From: Corella eumyota
Lineage: Eukaryota > Chordata > Ascidiacea > Phlebobranchia > Corellidae
Direction of reading: 5' to 3'
Length of the DNA: 64,000 bases
NCBI GenBank assembly: GCA_963082875.1
Contig: OY720101.1
Span: 6,510,001-6,574,000, forward strand
The notes under the pieces are model-generated. The model had not been told where the DNA came from. It worked only from the letters and a program-made list of their open reading frames with translations, and searched no databases. This document shows positions 22,214-35,400 of this stretch, piece by piece. Position 1 is the first letter of the stretch. Every line of letters begins with the position of its first letter. A program made the translations under genes and the position numbers.

Positions 22214-23648
22214 TTTTTATTCTTATTTGACCGAATTTTGAGGGACGATAACTTCTGTTCTTTAAAATTAAAAAATCTAAATTTTCAGTATGTTTGTTAT
22301 TATTCCAACGAATCGCAAACCTCCTATTAACGACATTTAATTATCACTAATTACTAATTAATATATTTTATTACTAAAATTTAAAGATTAAATTTTCTGA
22401 AATTTTAATATTAAAGTATAAGTAAAATATGTGTATTTTTTTTAGTTGTTTTGTTATTATTATATTTTAATACTCGTTTGATTACCAAAAATTAAGATCG
22501 GTATTTTGCTTTTAAATTTAGTTTACTTTTATATTACAATATCAATGAATGCGTGTTCGTTTGTTAAAATTAGGTTTAAATTTAAAAAAGTTAATATTTA
22601 AATTTATAATTTAATTAATAAATCTACTAAATAAATTATATTTATAAAAAAGAATTAAACGATTTCGAAAAAATTTTAATATGTTGTATAATATCATAAT
22701 GCGTTTCAGGCCTCCTATTTACAATATTTAATTATCACTAATTACTAATTAATAGGTGTTTGTTTATTAAAATTTAAAGGTTGTTCTTAATTTTTTAAAT
22801 CTTGGTCAATTGTATATCATGATATTAGCAAACAAAAAATGAATTAAAATTTTAATATTTGTCACGAATTACCGATTAATAGGTGTTTGTTTATTAAAAT
22901 TTAAAGATTGTTATTAACTTTTCAAATCTTGGTCAATTGTTTATCATGATATTAGTAACTTAAAAATGAATTAAAATTTTAATTTTTATCACTACTTACT
23001 AATTAATAGGTGTTTGTTTATTTAAATTTAAAGGTTGTTGTTAATTTTTTTAATTTTTGTCAATTGTATATCGTGATATTAATAACTCAAAAATAAATTA
23101 AAATTTTAATTTTTGTCACTAATTACTAATTAATAGTTGTTTGTTTATTAAAATTTAAAGATTGTTATTAGGTTTTTAAATTTTGGTCGGTAATAAATTA
23201 TTATATTTATAATTCGAAAATAAATTAAAAAATAATTCTTGTTTGTTTGTTATATTTAAATGCTGGTATGTTTATTAAAAATTAAAGTTTGATATTAAGC
23301 ATTAAAAATTTGAAATGATGTATTTTATAATATAGGTAGTTAAAAAACATATTTCAAAAAAAACCTTTCGTCTATTTATCATATTTAAATGCTTGTTTTT
23401 TTAATAAAAATTAATTTTAGAAATTTAAAATTTACTATAATTTGTATCCTAAAACTACCAACTTAAAACTGAGTTAAATATTAGTTTTTGTTTGTATAAT
23501 ATATATAAATGCTCGTTTGTTTATTAAAAGTCAAAGGTATGTAATATTCCTAGTTAATGTTTATGCATATTTTTTTTTATTTATAAAAATTTATGGTAAA
23601 AATAATCAAATAATTTCGAACCATATTTTATTTATCAAATAAATCTAG
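22214..23648 (+). mobile_element. Helentron/HINE-like element, composite
   Basis: Starts TTTTTATTCTTATTTGACCG and follows the divergent subfamily to about 22668. It then continues with a partial start and several core repeats of the common type, ending with ATTTCGAACCAT, hairpin and CTAG (23645-23648). It looks like two elements merged. The next bases (TTAAAGTTTATTTAGTTC) are unique. Confidence 0.5.
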
Positions 23649-24211
23649 TTAAAGTTTATTTAGTTCAACTTTAACTATTTCAACAACCTTTTTTGTGTTA
23701 TTTACAATTTTAATATTAGTTTGTCTAAGAATTAACATTTTACTAACAATTTTTATTCATAATGTAAAATTCATTTTTAAGTTTTTGGTAAAAAATTAAA
23801 AAATCTAAACAACTATACACAAAGTTTAAAATTAACTAACTGGATTTAACGTTTCTATAAAAATATATATGAAAAGCTATACAAAATAAGCTACTGAAAT
23901 ATTTTTGCTGCATTATTTCCTAAAATAAAATTAACTAAAAATGTTTAGTTTTAAACAATTACAGAAAAATGGGTTTTTAAATTTTTCTGCAATTTTTTGA
24001 ATATTTTATTTTTTCTTATAAATGGGTGTCTGCGATGTGCCTGTGTGACGTCATAATAGGAGAACGTGGTTTAGCAGTTTCAGGATTTCTGCTCAAGTTT
24101 TTAATTTCACCTGTTTGTGGTTTGTTATTCTTGGAGTCTGGTTAAAAACGAATTAAGTTATTTTTCTTTACAAAAATTAGTATAAAATACATTTATTTTC
24201 AAACAAATTAA
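23649..24211. other. A/T-rich single-copy stretch, no gene found
   Basis: Not repeated elsewhere in the window. Contains a slightly GC-richer segment near 24025-24130 (GATGTGCCTGTGTGACGTCA). I see no open frame with splice signals strong enough to call. It lies downstream of the DAD-like exon on the minus strand, where a terminal exon of that gene could be expected. Confidence 0.6.
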
Positions 24212-24505
24212 CCGGCAGCGTGGTGTAGTGGTAAGAACACTTGCTACACCACCCATGAGGTCGTGGGTTCAATCCCTACTGCTCTCATACTGTAGCGCCT
24301 TTGAGTAAGGCGCTATAAACGGTACAAACTCCTGCTGAGCCAGCACTTAATCAGCAGAATAATTATTGGGCAATTATAATCTTTAATATCTCAAACTGCC
24401 ACAGGCAACTCAAGACTGGGTAGGAGTAACAGTTGTTACCCTATGTTTAAGTCGCGCAATCGACTTTCCCACATCGAGGATAAAGATATATACAAAACAA
24501 AAAAG
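24212..24505 (+). mobile_element. tRNA-derived SINE
   Basis: The head resembles a tRNA with Pol III boxes: box A-like TGGTGTAGTGGTAAG (24221 on) and box B-like GGTCGTGGGTTCAATCC about 35 bp further on. It is followed by a body with a GCGCC...GGCGC inverted repeat (TGTAGCGCCTTTGAGTAAGG) and an A-rich tail near ACAAAACAAAAAAGG. It is the only such element in the window. The tRNA part lacks a normal anticodon arm, so it is not a functional tRNA gene. It lies between the DAD-like exon and the unique stretch and is absent from the 2.6 kb duplicate. Confidence 0.8.
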
Positions 24506-24528
24506 GAAATGTTAAAAAAATGATTTAC

Positions 24529-25380
24529 CGGATTTTAGAGCAAACATCAAATCGTCAAAATCTGTCGAGTCATCTTCGGCTGTTTCGTCAGTGACATCGG
24601 CATCATTTTCTCCTGACCAATCGTTCTAAAATAATTCAAAAATAAATTGCTACAGTGTTAAAAATATGCAAGTTCTTACTTTAAATTTATTCCATGAAAA
24701 ACACTTAACCCAAACTAGAATCGAATTGTTTAAGCTACTATAATTATTAACTATGAGTTTTATATTAATCTAACTGTAACTATTTTCCATGCGAGGCAAT
24801 AATGAAAAATACAAATACAGTCCTATAAGCTACACATGATTCCAGTAGAAGCCAAAAAATTAACTTACAATCATAAAAAGTCTTACAGTTGGGCAATTTA
24901 ATATTCTGCCAAGTATTTTTTGCTGGTAATATCAATTACACTGTAGCTATAGTTCTTTTTACTATACATTAAATGGAGGAATAATACATTTACAAAATAA
25001 CATATACGTACATCAAACTTTGGCATTAAGCTCTGAGTACTTTTGTTGATGACATCACCAGAGACAGAAGGCACCCTGCTTCCTATAACAGCAGTGGTTT
25101 AAAACGCTAAAAAAAAATTCAAAAAAAATATTTTTTATTATATATAAACCAAACAAGAAAATTATATTTAAGAAATAAAAAAAAAAGTTGTCAAATTTAA
25201 TCTGACGAAATTACATTTTTTCATCTCGAAATTTTTAAAAAGCCATGTAGTTTAATTACCCGTTGCTCAATGTAAAATGTCATGACTTTTAAAGATCCCA
25301 TCTTGGTAAATGTCCTTGGTTGGCCACACAAACTGATTGTGTAATATACCGTACACAACCAGCAAAAATATCCCCTTAAA
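24529..25380 (-). pseudogene. Minus-strand gene fragment with formin DAD-like exon
   Basis: Minus-strand exons: 25082-25012 (71 nt, between TTATAG and GTACGT; SRVPSVSGDVINKSTQSLMP...) and 24625-24529 (97 nt, between TTATTTTAG and GTAAAT). They join in phase 0. The second reads NDWSGEND..., then a very acidic stretch, then DFDDLMFALKSG. That pattern resembles the autoregulatory DAD of DAAM-type formins (FDDLVSALRSGEVFD). An upstream exon near 25380-25270, homologous to 3261-3146, has a TGA in the corresponding frame, and no exon follows 24529. So this copy looks broken or is a fragment of a larger gene; the 5' side is cut by a Helentron-like element at 25714. DAD assignment is moderate; the upstream exon is unidentified. 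Confidence 0.45.
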
Positions 25381-25712
25381 TAAAGTCAAATTTGTAGAGT
25401 ATGACATATTTAACAAGGCCCTATGTGTCTAAGTTTAGGCTGTGTAGTGGTGTTTGTACTTAATAGTAAATTTAGTTATTGTTTCTATTTGGCATGTATT
25501 GATGCAAAAAAAACAAATCTCTTTATCTTATAAATATTAAATACTACATTGAGGCTACCAAAAAGAGTAAGAACTAGATAAAATTCACTATGAATATATT
25601 GTTTAATTTATTCAACGCATTTCTACAATTTTATAATCAATTTTTGTTATATAAACTTAACTTGTATGTTAGGTGTAAAATAATCTATATATTATTTAAA
25701 AATAAAATTTAA
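24655..25712. repeat. Duplicate of the 2631-3650 flank
   Basis: Direct-orientation paralogue of 2631-3650 with moderate divergence. It has extra sequence at about 24890-24950 and retains the GTACGT donor missing in the other copy. Its right edge coincides with the inserted Helentron-like element at 25714. Confidence 0.85.
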
Positions 25713-25713
25713 A

Positions 25714-26379
25714 CTAGATTTATTTGATAAATAAAATATGGTTTGAAATTATTTGATTATTTTTAACATAAAATTTTATAAATAAAAAAATATATGCATA
25801 AACATTAACCAAGAATATAACATACCTTTGATTTTTAATAAACAAACAAGCATTTAAATATAACAAACAAACAAGAATTATTTTTTAATTACCTTTAAAT
25901 TATAAATATTATAAAATATAACCGACCAAAATTTAAAAACCTAAAAACAATCTTTAAATTTGAATAAACAAACAGATATTAATTAGTAATTAGTGACAAA
26001 AATTAAAATTTTAATTTATTTTTGAGTTACTAATATCATGATATACAATTGACCAAGATTTAAAAAATTAACAACCTTTAAATTTTAATAAACAAACACC
26101 TATTAATAAGTAATTAGTAATAAAAATTTAAGTTTCAATTCATTTTTGAGTTAGTAATATCATGGTATACAATTGACCAAGATTTAAAAAAATTAATAAC
26201 AACCTTTAAATTTTAATAAACAAACACCTTTTAATTAGTAATTAGTGACATTTAAGTGTCGTAAATAGAAGGTTTGCGATTCGTTAGGATAATAACAAAC
26301 ATACTAAAGATTTAGAACTTTTAGTTTTAAAGAACAAAAGTTATCATCTTTCAAAATTCGAGCAAATAAGAATAAAAAC
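25714..26379 (-). mobile_element. Helentron/HINE-like element, inverted orientation
   Basis: Reverse complement of the family: CTAG, hairpin and ATGGTTTGAAAT at the left, core repeats, and the start module ending GAATAAAAA at 26379. The 2631-3650 paralogue shows the sequence before insertion up to AAAATAAAATTTAAA, so this end is precisely defined. Confidence 0.6.
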
Positions 26380-26381
26380 AA

Positions 26382-27429
26382 CTAGATTTATTTGATAAAT
26401 AAAATATGGTTCGAAATTATTTGAATATTTTTAACATAAGTTTTTATAAATAAAAAAAATATGCATAAACATTAACTAAGAATATTACATACCTTTGATT
26501 TTTAATAAACAAACAAGCATTTATATATATTATACAAACAAAAACTAATATTTAACCCAGTTTTAAGTTGGTAGTTTTAGGATATAAAGTATAGTAAATT
26601 TTAAATTTCTAAAATTGATTTTTTATTTTTATTAAATAAACAAGCATTTAAATATGATAAAAAAACGAAAATTATTTTTTTAATATGTTTTTTAACTACC
26701 TATATTATAAAATACATCATACAAAATTTTTAATGCTTAATATTGAACTTTAATTTTTAATGAACAAACCAGCATTTAAATATAACAAACAAATAAGAAT
26801 TATTTTTTAATTCATTTTCGAATTATAAATATTACAAGATATAACCGACCAAAATTTAAACACCTAATAACAATCTCTAAATTTGAATAAAAACACCTAT
26901 TAATTAGTAATTAGTCACAAAAATTATAATTTTAAATCATTTTTAAGTTACTAATATCACGATATACAATTGACAAAAATTAAAAAAATTAACAACCTTT
27001 GAATTTTAATAAACAAACACTTATTAATTAGTAATTAGTGATAAAAATTAAAATTTTATTTTATTTTTGAGTTACCAATATCATGATATACAATTGACCA
27101 AGATTTAAAAATATAACAACAACCTTTAAATTTTAAAAAACAAACACCTATTAATTAGTAATTAGTGATAAAAATTAAAATTTTAATTCGTTTTTGAATT
27201 ACTAATATCATCATATACATTTGACCAAGATTTAAAAACTAAATAACAATCTTTAAATTTTAAAAAACACCTACTAATTAGTAATTAGTGATAATTAAAT
27301 GTTGTAAATAGAAGAATGAAAACACAATCTGATAATAAACAACATACTAAAATTTCAGATTTTCAAATCTTTAAATTTTAAGGAACAAAAGTTATCTTCT
27401 TTCAAAATTGGGACTAGAAAGAATAAAAA
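26382..27429 (-). mobile_element. Helentron/HINE-like element, inverted orientation, complete ends
   Basis: CTAG at 26382-26385, then hairpin, ATGGTTCGAAAT, long 3' region, about four core repeats and the start module GGGACTAGAAAGAATAAAAA. Two bases separate it from the neighbour, again head to tail. Confidence 0.6.
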
Positions 27430-27435
27430 CAATAA

Positions 27436-28622
27436 CTAGATTTATTTGATAAATAAAATATGGTTCGAAATTATTTGATTATGTTTAGCATAAATTTTTA
27501 TAAATAAAAAAATATGCATACACCTTAACTAAGAATATTACATATCTTTGCATAACTAAAGTTGATTTTTGATTTTTATTAAATAAACAAGCATTTAAAA
27601 TGATAAATAAACAAAAATTATTTTTTAACTACCTATATTATAAAATACATTATATTAAATTTTGAATACTTAATGTCAAACTTTAATTTTAAATAAATGA
27701 AGAATAATTTAAATATAATAAACAAACAAAAATTTAATTTTTTATCTATTTTTGAGCTACTGCTATCATGATATACAATAGACTAAAATTTAAAAAAGTA
27801 ATAACAATCTTTAAATTTTAATAAATAAACACCCATAAATTATTAATCAGTGATAAAAATTAAAATTTTAATTCATTTTTGAGTTACTAATACTATGATA
27901 TACAAATGGCCAACATTTAAAAAATAAATAATAACTTTGAATTTTATTAAATAAACACCTATTAATTAGTAATTAGTAAAAAAAATTAAAATTTTAATTC
28001 ATTTTTGAGTTAGTAATATTATGATATACAAATAGCCAATATTTAAAAAATAAATAACAATCTTTAAATTTTATTAAATAAACACCTATTAATTAGTAAT
28101 TAGTAAAAAAAATTAAAATTTCAATTTATTTTTGAGTTACTAATATTATGATATACAAATGACCAAGATTTAAAAAATAAACAACAAACTTTAAATTTTA
28201 ATAAATAAACACCTGTTAATTAGTAATTAGTGAAAAAAATTAAAATTTTAATTTATTTTTGAGTTTTTAATATCATGATATACAAAAGGCCAAGATTTTA
28301 AAAATTAATAACAATCTTTAAATTTTATTCAAATAAACATCTATTAATTAGTAATTAATGATAAAAATCAAAATTTTAATTCATTTTTGAGTTACCAATA
28401 TCATGATATACAAATGGCTAAGATTTAAAAAATAAATAACAAACTTTAAATTTTAAAAAATAAACACGTATTAATTAGTAATTAGTGATAATTAAATGTT
28501 GTAAATAGGAGAATAAAAACACAATCTGATAATAAACAACATACTAAAATTTCAAAACTGTTAATGTTCACATACAAAAGTTATGTTAACTCAAAATTTA
28601 AAGCTTATAAGACACTGGAAAA
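27436..28622 (-). mobile_element. Helentron/HINE-like element, inverted, expanded core
   Basis: CTAG at 27436-27439 and at least six core repeats, more than in the other copies. The start module is degenerate near 28560-28622, where it loses the family consensus. Confidence 0.5.
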
Positions 28623-28639
28623 GATTAATAATAATAATA

Positions 28640-28690
28640 ATATTGACAATAACAATATGTTTCGAAATCTAAGATTTCGAACCATAATAA
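28640..28690 (-). repeat. Single inverted copy of the palindromic module
   Basis: GACAATAACAATATGTTTC followed by GAAATCTAAGATTTCGAACC, the reverse complement of the 6762 minisatellite unit. It sits between two inverted elements, as expected for the 5' subterminal module. Confidence 0.75.
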
Positions 28691-29020
28691 CTATTTTTAT
28701 TTGATAAATAAAATATGGTTGAAAATTATTTGATTATTTTTAACATAAATTTTTATAAATAAAAAAAGATATGCATAAACATTAACTTAAAATTTTACAT
28801 ACTTTTATTTTTTATTAACAAAAAAGCAATTATATATATTATGCGAACAAAAATTAAAATTTTAACCCAGTTTTAACTTGGTAATAACACAATATACATT
28901 ATACTAAATTTTAAATTCCTAAAATTGATTTTATTAAATAAACAAGCACCTAAATATATAACTACTTATATTACAAAATACATCATACCAAATTTTTAAT
29001 ACTTAATACCTAAAATTTTG
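28691..29020 (-). mobile_element. Helentron/HINE-like element, inverted, 5'-truncated
   Basis: The 3' end (here CTAT instead of CTAG), hairpin and 3' region are present, but no core repeats or start module; it ends near TTAATACCTAAAATTTTGTG. This is the oldest-looking copy in the cluster by divergence. Confidence 0.45.
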
Positions 29021-29252
29021 TGTTTTATTAGACGCACACTGGCCTAACTAACATTCAAGATAAAACATTTCGCGAAAATTTTCAGTAAAACAAAAGTTTG
29101 AGGTAATTTTTATTTTGGGTTTAATTAGGTCACGTAATATTTTTGGCCAATTATATTGCATACAAATTTAAAAAAAAAAATAAAAAATTTTAAATCGAAA
29201 AATAATTGTTGTGTTAGAACCGCACATGTCAGTGTTAGAACCGCACAGCTAC
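29021..29252. other. Short single-copy stretch with one arm of a direct repeat
   Basis: Contains ATATTTTTGGCCAATTATAT to GTGTTAGAACCGCACA (about 29138-29235), which recurs in the same orientation at 37897-37990. The end GTGTTAGAACCGCACA is itself repeated twice. No gene is seen. Confidence 0.8.
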
Positions 29253-29447
29253 TGGTATCATGTGTAGCTTATAAGACTGTATTAGTATTTTTCAATATTG
29301 CCTCTTATGGAAAATAGTCACAGTTAGAGTAATATAAAACTCATAGTTAATAAATATAGTAGCTTAAACAGTTAGATTCTAGTTTGGGTTAAGTACATAT
29401 AACTGTTTTTATAGAATAAATTTGAAGTAAGAACTTGCATATTTTTA
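29253..29447 (-). repeat. Inverted copy of the array-flank boundary
   Basis: Reverse complement of about 2631-2826 (and 46221-46416). It joins the inverted satellite at the same unit position (AATACGGTAATA) as the direct copies do. The inverted symmetry of the satellite arms therefore extends into non-satellite DNA. Confidence 0.9.
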
Positions 29448-32400
29448 ATACGGTAATAAAATTTAAAGTTTCCTTAAAAGTTAAATTTTTAAAATTATTT
29501 TCTTTAAAATTATTACGCACCACAAAAAGGAAGATATATATTTATAAGATGTAAGAGCAAATGCGCAATTAAGTGTGGGGACCCCCCATAACAATTGAAG
29601 CTAATGTCTTATAACTTTAGCTTGAAGGGGACGTGTCGTATTACATTTGATAATATGATACGGTTATAATTTTTAAAGTTTCCTTAAAAGTTAAATTTTT
29701 AATTTTTTTTTTTAATTATTACGCACCACAAATAGTAAGATATTTATTTATAAGATGTAAGAGCAAATGTGCAATTATCTGAGGGGTACCCCCCTACAAC
29801 AATTTAAGCTAATGCCTTTTGACTTTAGTTCGAAGGGGACATGTCATATTACATTTGATAATACGGTACGGTAATAATTTTTTAAATTTCCTTAAAAGTT
29901 AAATTTTTAAAATTATTTTCTTTAAAGTTATTACGCAACACAAATAGTAAGATATTTATTTATGAGATGTAAGAGAAAATGTGCAATTATCTGTGGGGTC
30001 TCCCCAAACAAGTTAAACTAATGTCTTATGACTTTAGCCTGATGGGGACGCGTCATATTACATTTGTTAATATAATACGATAAACAGACGGTAATTCCTA
30101 ACATTTATAAACTTAGATTTCAAAAATTTTAGATAACGAACTTACATTAACGGAGGCACAATTTGACAAAAGTAAACAGGTTCGACAATAATTTTTAAAG
30201 TTTTCTTGAAAGTTAAATTTTTAAAATTACTTTATTTAAAATTATTACGCACCACAAATAGTAAGATATTTATTTATAAGATGTAAGAGCAAATGTGCAA
30301 TTATCTGTGGAGTCTCCCCTACTCAACAATTGAAGCCAATGTCTTATTAATTTAGCTTGAAGGGGACGTGTCATATTACATTTGATAATATGATACGGTA
30401 ATAATATTTAAAGTTTTCATAAAAGTAAAATTTTAAAACTTATTTTCTTTAAAATTATTACGCACCACAAATAATAAGATATTTATTTATAAGATGTAAG
30501 AGCAAATGTGCAATAATCTGTGGGGTCCCCCACTCAACAATTTAAGCTAATGTATGATGAATTTAGCTTGAATGGGACGTGTCATATTACATTTGATAAT
30601 ATGATACGCTAATAATATTTAAAGTTTCCTTAAAAGTTAAATTTTTAAAATTATTTTCTTTAAAATTATTACGCACCACAAAAAGGAAGATATATATTTA
30701 TAAGATGTAAGAGCAAATGTGCAATTATGTGTGGGGACCCCCCACAACAATTGAAGCTAATGTCTTATAACTTTAGCTTGAAGGGGACGTGTCGTATTAC
30801 ATTTGATAATATGATACGGTTATAATTTTTAAAATTTCCTTAAAAGTTAAATTTTTATTTTTTTTTTAATTAATACGCACCACAAATAGTAAGATATTTA
30901 TTTATAAGATGTAAGAGCAAATGTGCAATTATCTTAGGGGTCCTCCCCACTCAACAATTGAAGCCAATGTCTTATGAATTTAGCTTGAAGGGGACGTGTC
31001 ATATTACATTTCATAATATGATACGGTTATAATTTTTAAAGTTTTCATAAAAGTAAAATTTTGAAACTTATTTTCTTTAAAATTATTACGCACCACAAAT
31101 AATAAGATATTTATTTATAAGATGTAAGAGCAAATGTACAATAATCTGTGGGGTCCCCCCACTCAACAATTTAAGCTAATGTATTATGAATTTAGCTTGA
31201 ATGGGACGTGTCATATTACCTTTGATAATATGATACGGTAATAATATTTAAAGTTTCCTTAAAAGTTAAATTTTTAAAATTATTTTCTTTAAAATTATTA
31301 CGCACCACAAAAAGGAAGATATATATTTATTAGATGTAAGAGCAAATGTGCAATTATGTGTGGGGACCCCCCACAACAATTGAAGCTAATGTCTTATAAC
31401 TTTAGCTTGAAGGGGACGTGTCGTATTACATTTGATAATATGATACGGTTATAATTTTTAAAATTTCCTTAAAAGTTAAATTTTTATTTTTTTTTTAATT
31501 ATTACGCACCACAAATAGTAAAATATTTATTTATAAGATGTAAGAGCAAATGTGCAATTATCTGAGGGGTCCCCCCTACAACAATTTAAGCTAATGCCTT
31601 TTGACTTTAGTTCGAAGGAGACATGTCATATTACATTTGATAATACGATACGATAATAATATTTAAAGTTTCCTTAAAAGTTAAATTTTTAAAATTATTT
31701 TCTTTAAAATTATTACGCACCACAAAAAGGAAGATATATATTTATAAGATGTAAGAGCAAATGTGCAATTATCTGTGGGTTCCCTTCACAGGAATTTAAG
31801 CTAATGTCTTATAAATTTAGCTTAAAGGGGACGTGTCGTATTACATTTGATAATATGATATGGTTATAATTTTTAAAGTTTCCTTAAAATTTAAATTTTT
31901 AAATTTTTTTTTTTTAAATTAATACGCACCACAAATAGTAAGATATTTATTTATAAGATGTAAGAGCAAATGTGCCATTATCTGTGGGGTCCCTCGCTTT
32001 CAACAAATTAAGCCAATGTCTTATGAATTTAGCTTGAAGGGACGTGTCATATTACATTTGATAATATGATACGGTAATTATATTTAAAGTTTTCATAAAA
32101 GTAAAATTTTAAAACTTATTTTCTTTAAAATTATTACGCACCACAAATAATAAGATGTAAGAGCAAATGTGCAATTATCTGTTGGGTCCCCCCCACTCAA
32201 CAATTTAAGCTAATGTATTATGAATTTAGCTTGAATGGGACGTGTCATATTACCTTTGATAATATGATACTGTTATAATTTTTAAAGTTTCCTTAAAAGT
32301 TAAATTTTTAATTTTTTTTTTAATTATTACGCACCACAAATAGTAAGATATTTATTTATAAGATGTAAGAGCAAATGTGCAATTATCTTAGGGGTCCCAC

Positions 32401-35400
32401 TACAACAATTTAAGCGAATGCCTTTTGACTTTAGCTTGAAGGGGACATGTCGTATTACATTTGATAATATGATACGGTAATATTTTTTTAAATTTCCTTA
32501 AAAGTTAAATTTTTAAAATTATTTTCTTTAAAATTATTACGCAACACAAATAGTAAGATATTTATTTATAAGATGTAAGAGCAAATGTGCAATTATCTGT
32601 GGGGTCCCCCCCCCCACTCAACAATTGAAGCTAATATCTTATGAATTTAGCTTGAAGGGGACGTGTCATATTACATTTGATAATATGATACGGTAATAAT
32701 ATTTAAAGTTTTCATAAAAGTAAAATTTTAAAACTTATTTTCTTTAAAATTATTACGCACCACAAATAATAAGATGTAAGAGCAAATGTGCAATTATCTG
32801 TTGGGTCCCGCCCATTCAACAATTTAAGCTAATGTATTATGAATTTAGCTTGAATGGGACGTGTCATATTACCTTTGATAATATGATACGGTTATAATTT
32901 TTAAAGTTTCCTTAAAAGTTAAATTTTTAATTTTTTTTTTAATTATTACGCACCACAAATAGTAAAATATTTATTTATAAGATGTAAGAGCAAATGTGCA
33001 ATTATCTTAGGGGTCCCCCTACAACAATTTAAGCGAATGCCTTTTGACTTTAGCTTGAAGGGGACATGTCATAGTTCATTTGATAATATGATACGGTAAT
33101 ATTTTTTTAAATTTCCTTAAAAGTTAAATTTTTAAAATTATTTTCTTTAAAGTTATTACGCAACACAAATAGTAAGATATTTATTTATAAGATGTAAGAG
33201 CAAATGTGCAATTATCTGTGGGGTCCCCCCCACTCAACAATTGAAGCTAATATCTTATGAATTTAGCTTGAAGGGGACGTGTCATATTACATTTGATAAT
33301 ATGATACGGTAATAATATTTAAAGTTTTCATAAAAGTAAAATTTTAAAAATTATTTTCTTTAAAATTATTACGCACCACAAATAGTAAGATATTTATTTA
33401 TAAATTGTACGAGCAAATGTGCATTTATCTGTGCTCACCCCCAAAACAATTTAGGCTAATGTCTTAAAAATTTAACTTGAATGGGACGTGTCATATTAAA
33501 TTTGATAATATGATACGGTAATAATATTTAAAGTTTCCTTAAAAGTTAAATTTTTAATTTTTTTTTTAATTATTACGCACCACAAATAGTAAAATATTTA
33601 TTTATAAGATGTAAGAGCAAATGTGCAATTATCTTAGGGGTCCCCCTACAACAATTTAAGCGAATGCCTTTTGACTTTAGCTTGAAGGGGACATGTCATA
33701 TTTCATTTGATAATATGATACGGTAATATTTTTTTAAATTTCCTTAAAAGTTAAATTTTTAAAATTATTTTCTTTAAAGTTATTACGCAACACAAATAGT
33801 AAGATATTTATTTATAAGATGTAAGAGCAAATGTGCAATTATCTGTGGGGTCCCCCCCACTCAACAATTGAAGCTAATATCTTATGAATTTAGCTTGAAG
33901 AGGACGTGTCATATTACATTTGATAATATGATACGGTAATAATATTTAAAGTTTTCATAAAAGTAAAATTTTAAAAATTATTTTCTTTAAAATTATTACG
34001 CACCACAAATAGTAAGATATTTATTTATAAATTGTACGAGCAAATGTGCATTTATCTGTGCTCACCCCCAAAACAATTTAGGCTAATGTCTTAAAAATTT
34101 AACTTGAATGGGACGTGTCATATTAAATTTGATAATATGATACGGTAATAATATTTAAAGTTTCCTTAAAAGTTAAATTTTTAAAATTATTTTCTTTAAA
34201 ATTATTACGTACCACAAATAATAAGATATATATTTATAAGATGTAAGAGCAAATGTGCAATTATGTGTGGGGTCCCCCACAACAGTTGTAGGTAATGTCT
34301 TACAACTTTAGCTTCAAGGGGACGTGTCGTATTAAATTTGATAATATGATACGGTTATAATTTTTAAAGTTTCTTTAAAAGTTAAATTTTTAATTTTTTT
34401 TTAATTATTACGCACCACAAATAGTAAGATATTTATTTATAAGATGTAAGAGCAAATGTGCAATTATCTAAGGGGTCCCCCTACAACAAATTAAGCCAAT
34501 GCCTCTTGACTTTAGCTTGAAGGGGACTTGTCATATTACATTTGATAATATGATACGGCATTAATTTTTTAAATTTCCTTAAAAGTTAAATTTTTAAAAT
34601 TATTTTCTTTATAGTTATTACGCAACACAAATAGTAAGATATTTATTTATAAGGTGTAAGAGCAAATGTGCAATTATCTGTGGGGTCTCCCCCAACAAGT
34701 TAAACTAATGTCTTATGACTTTAGCCTGATGGGGACGCGTCATATTACATTTGTTAATATAATACGGTAAAAAGACGGTAATTCCTAACATTTATAAACT
34801 TAGATTTAAAAAATTTTAGATAACGAACTTACATTAACGGAGGCACAATTTGACAAAGGTAAACAGGTTCGACAATAATTTTTAAAGTTTCCTTGAAAGT
34901 TAAATTTTTAAAATTACTTTCTTTAAAATTATTACGCACCACAAATAGTAAGATATTTATTTATAAAATGTAAGAGCAAGTGTGCAATTATCTGTGGGGT
35001 CCCCCCACTCAACAATTTAAGCTAATATCTTATAACTTTAGCTTAAAGTGGACGTGTCATATTACATTTGATAATATGATACGGTAATAATTTTTAAAGT
35101 TTCCTTAAAAGTTAAATTTTTAAAATTATTTTCTTTAAAATTATTACGCACCACAAATAGGAAGATATTTATTTATATGATGTAGGAGCAAATGTGCAAT
35201 TATCTGTGGGGTTCCCCCCAACAATTTTAGCTTGTGACTTTAGCTTAAAGGGGACGAGTTATATTACATTTAATAATATGATACGGTTTTTATAAAATTA
35301 TTACGCTCCACAAATAGTAAGATATTTATTTATAAGATGTAAGAGCAAATGTGCAACTAACTGTGGGGTACCCGCAACCCAACAATTCAAGATAATTTCT

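Noticed and set aside
24212-24285. Functional tRNA gene
   Set aside because: Box A- and B-like motifs are present, but the anticodon arm does not fold normally and the sequence continues into a SINE body and A-rich tail.
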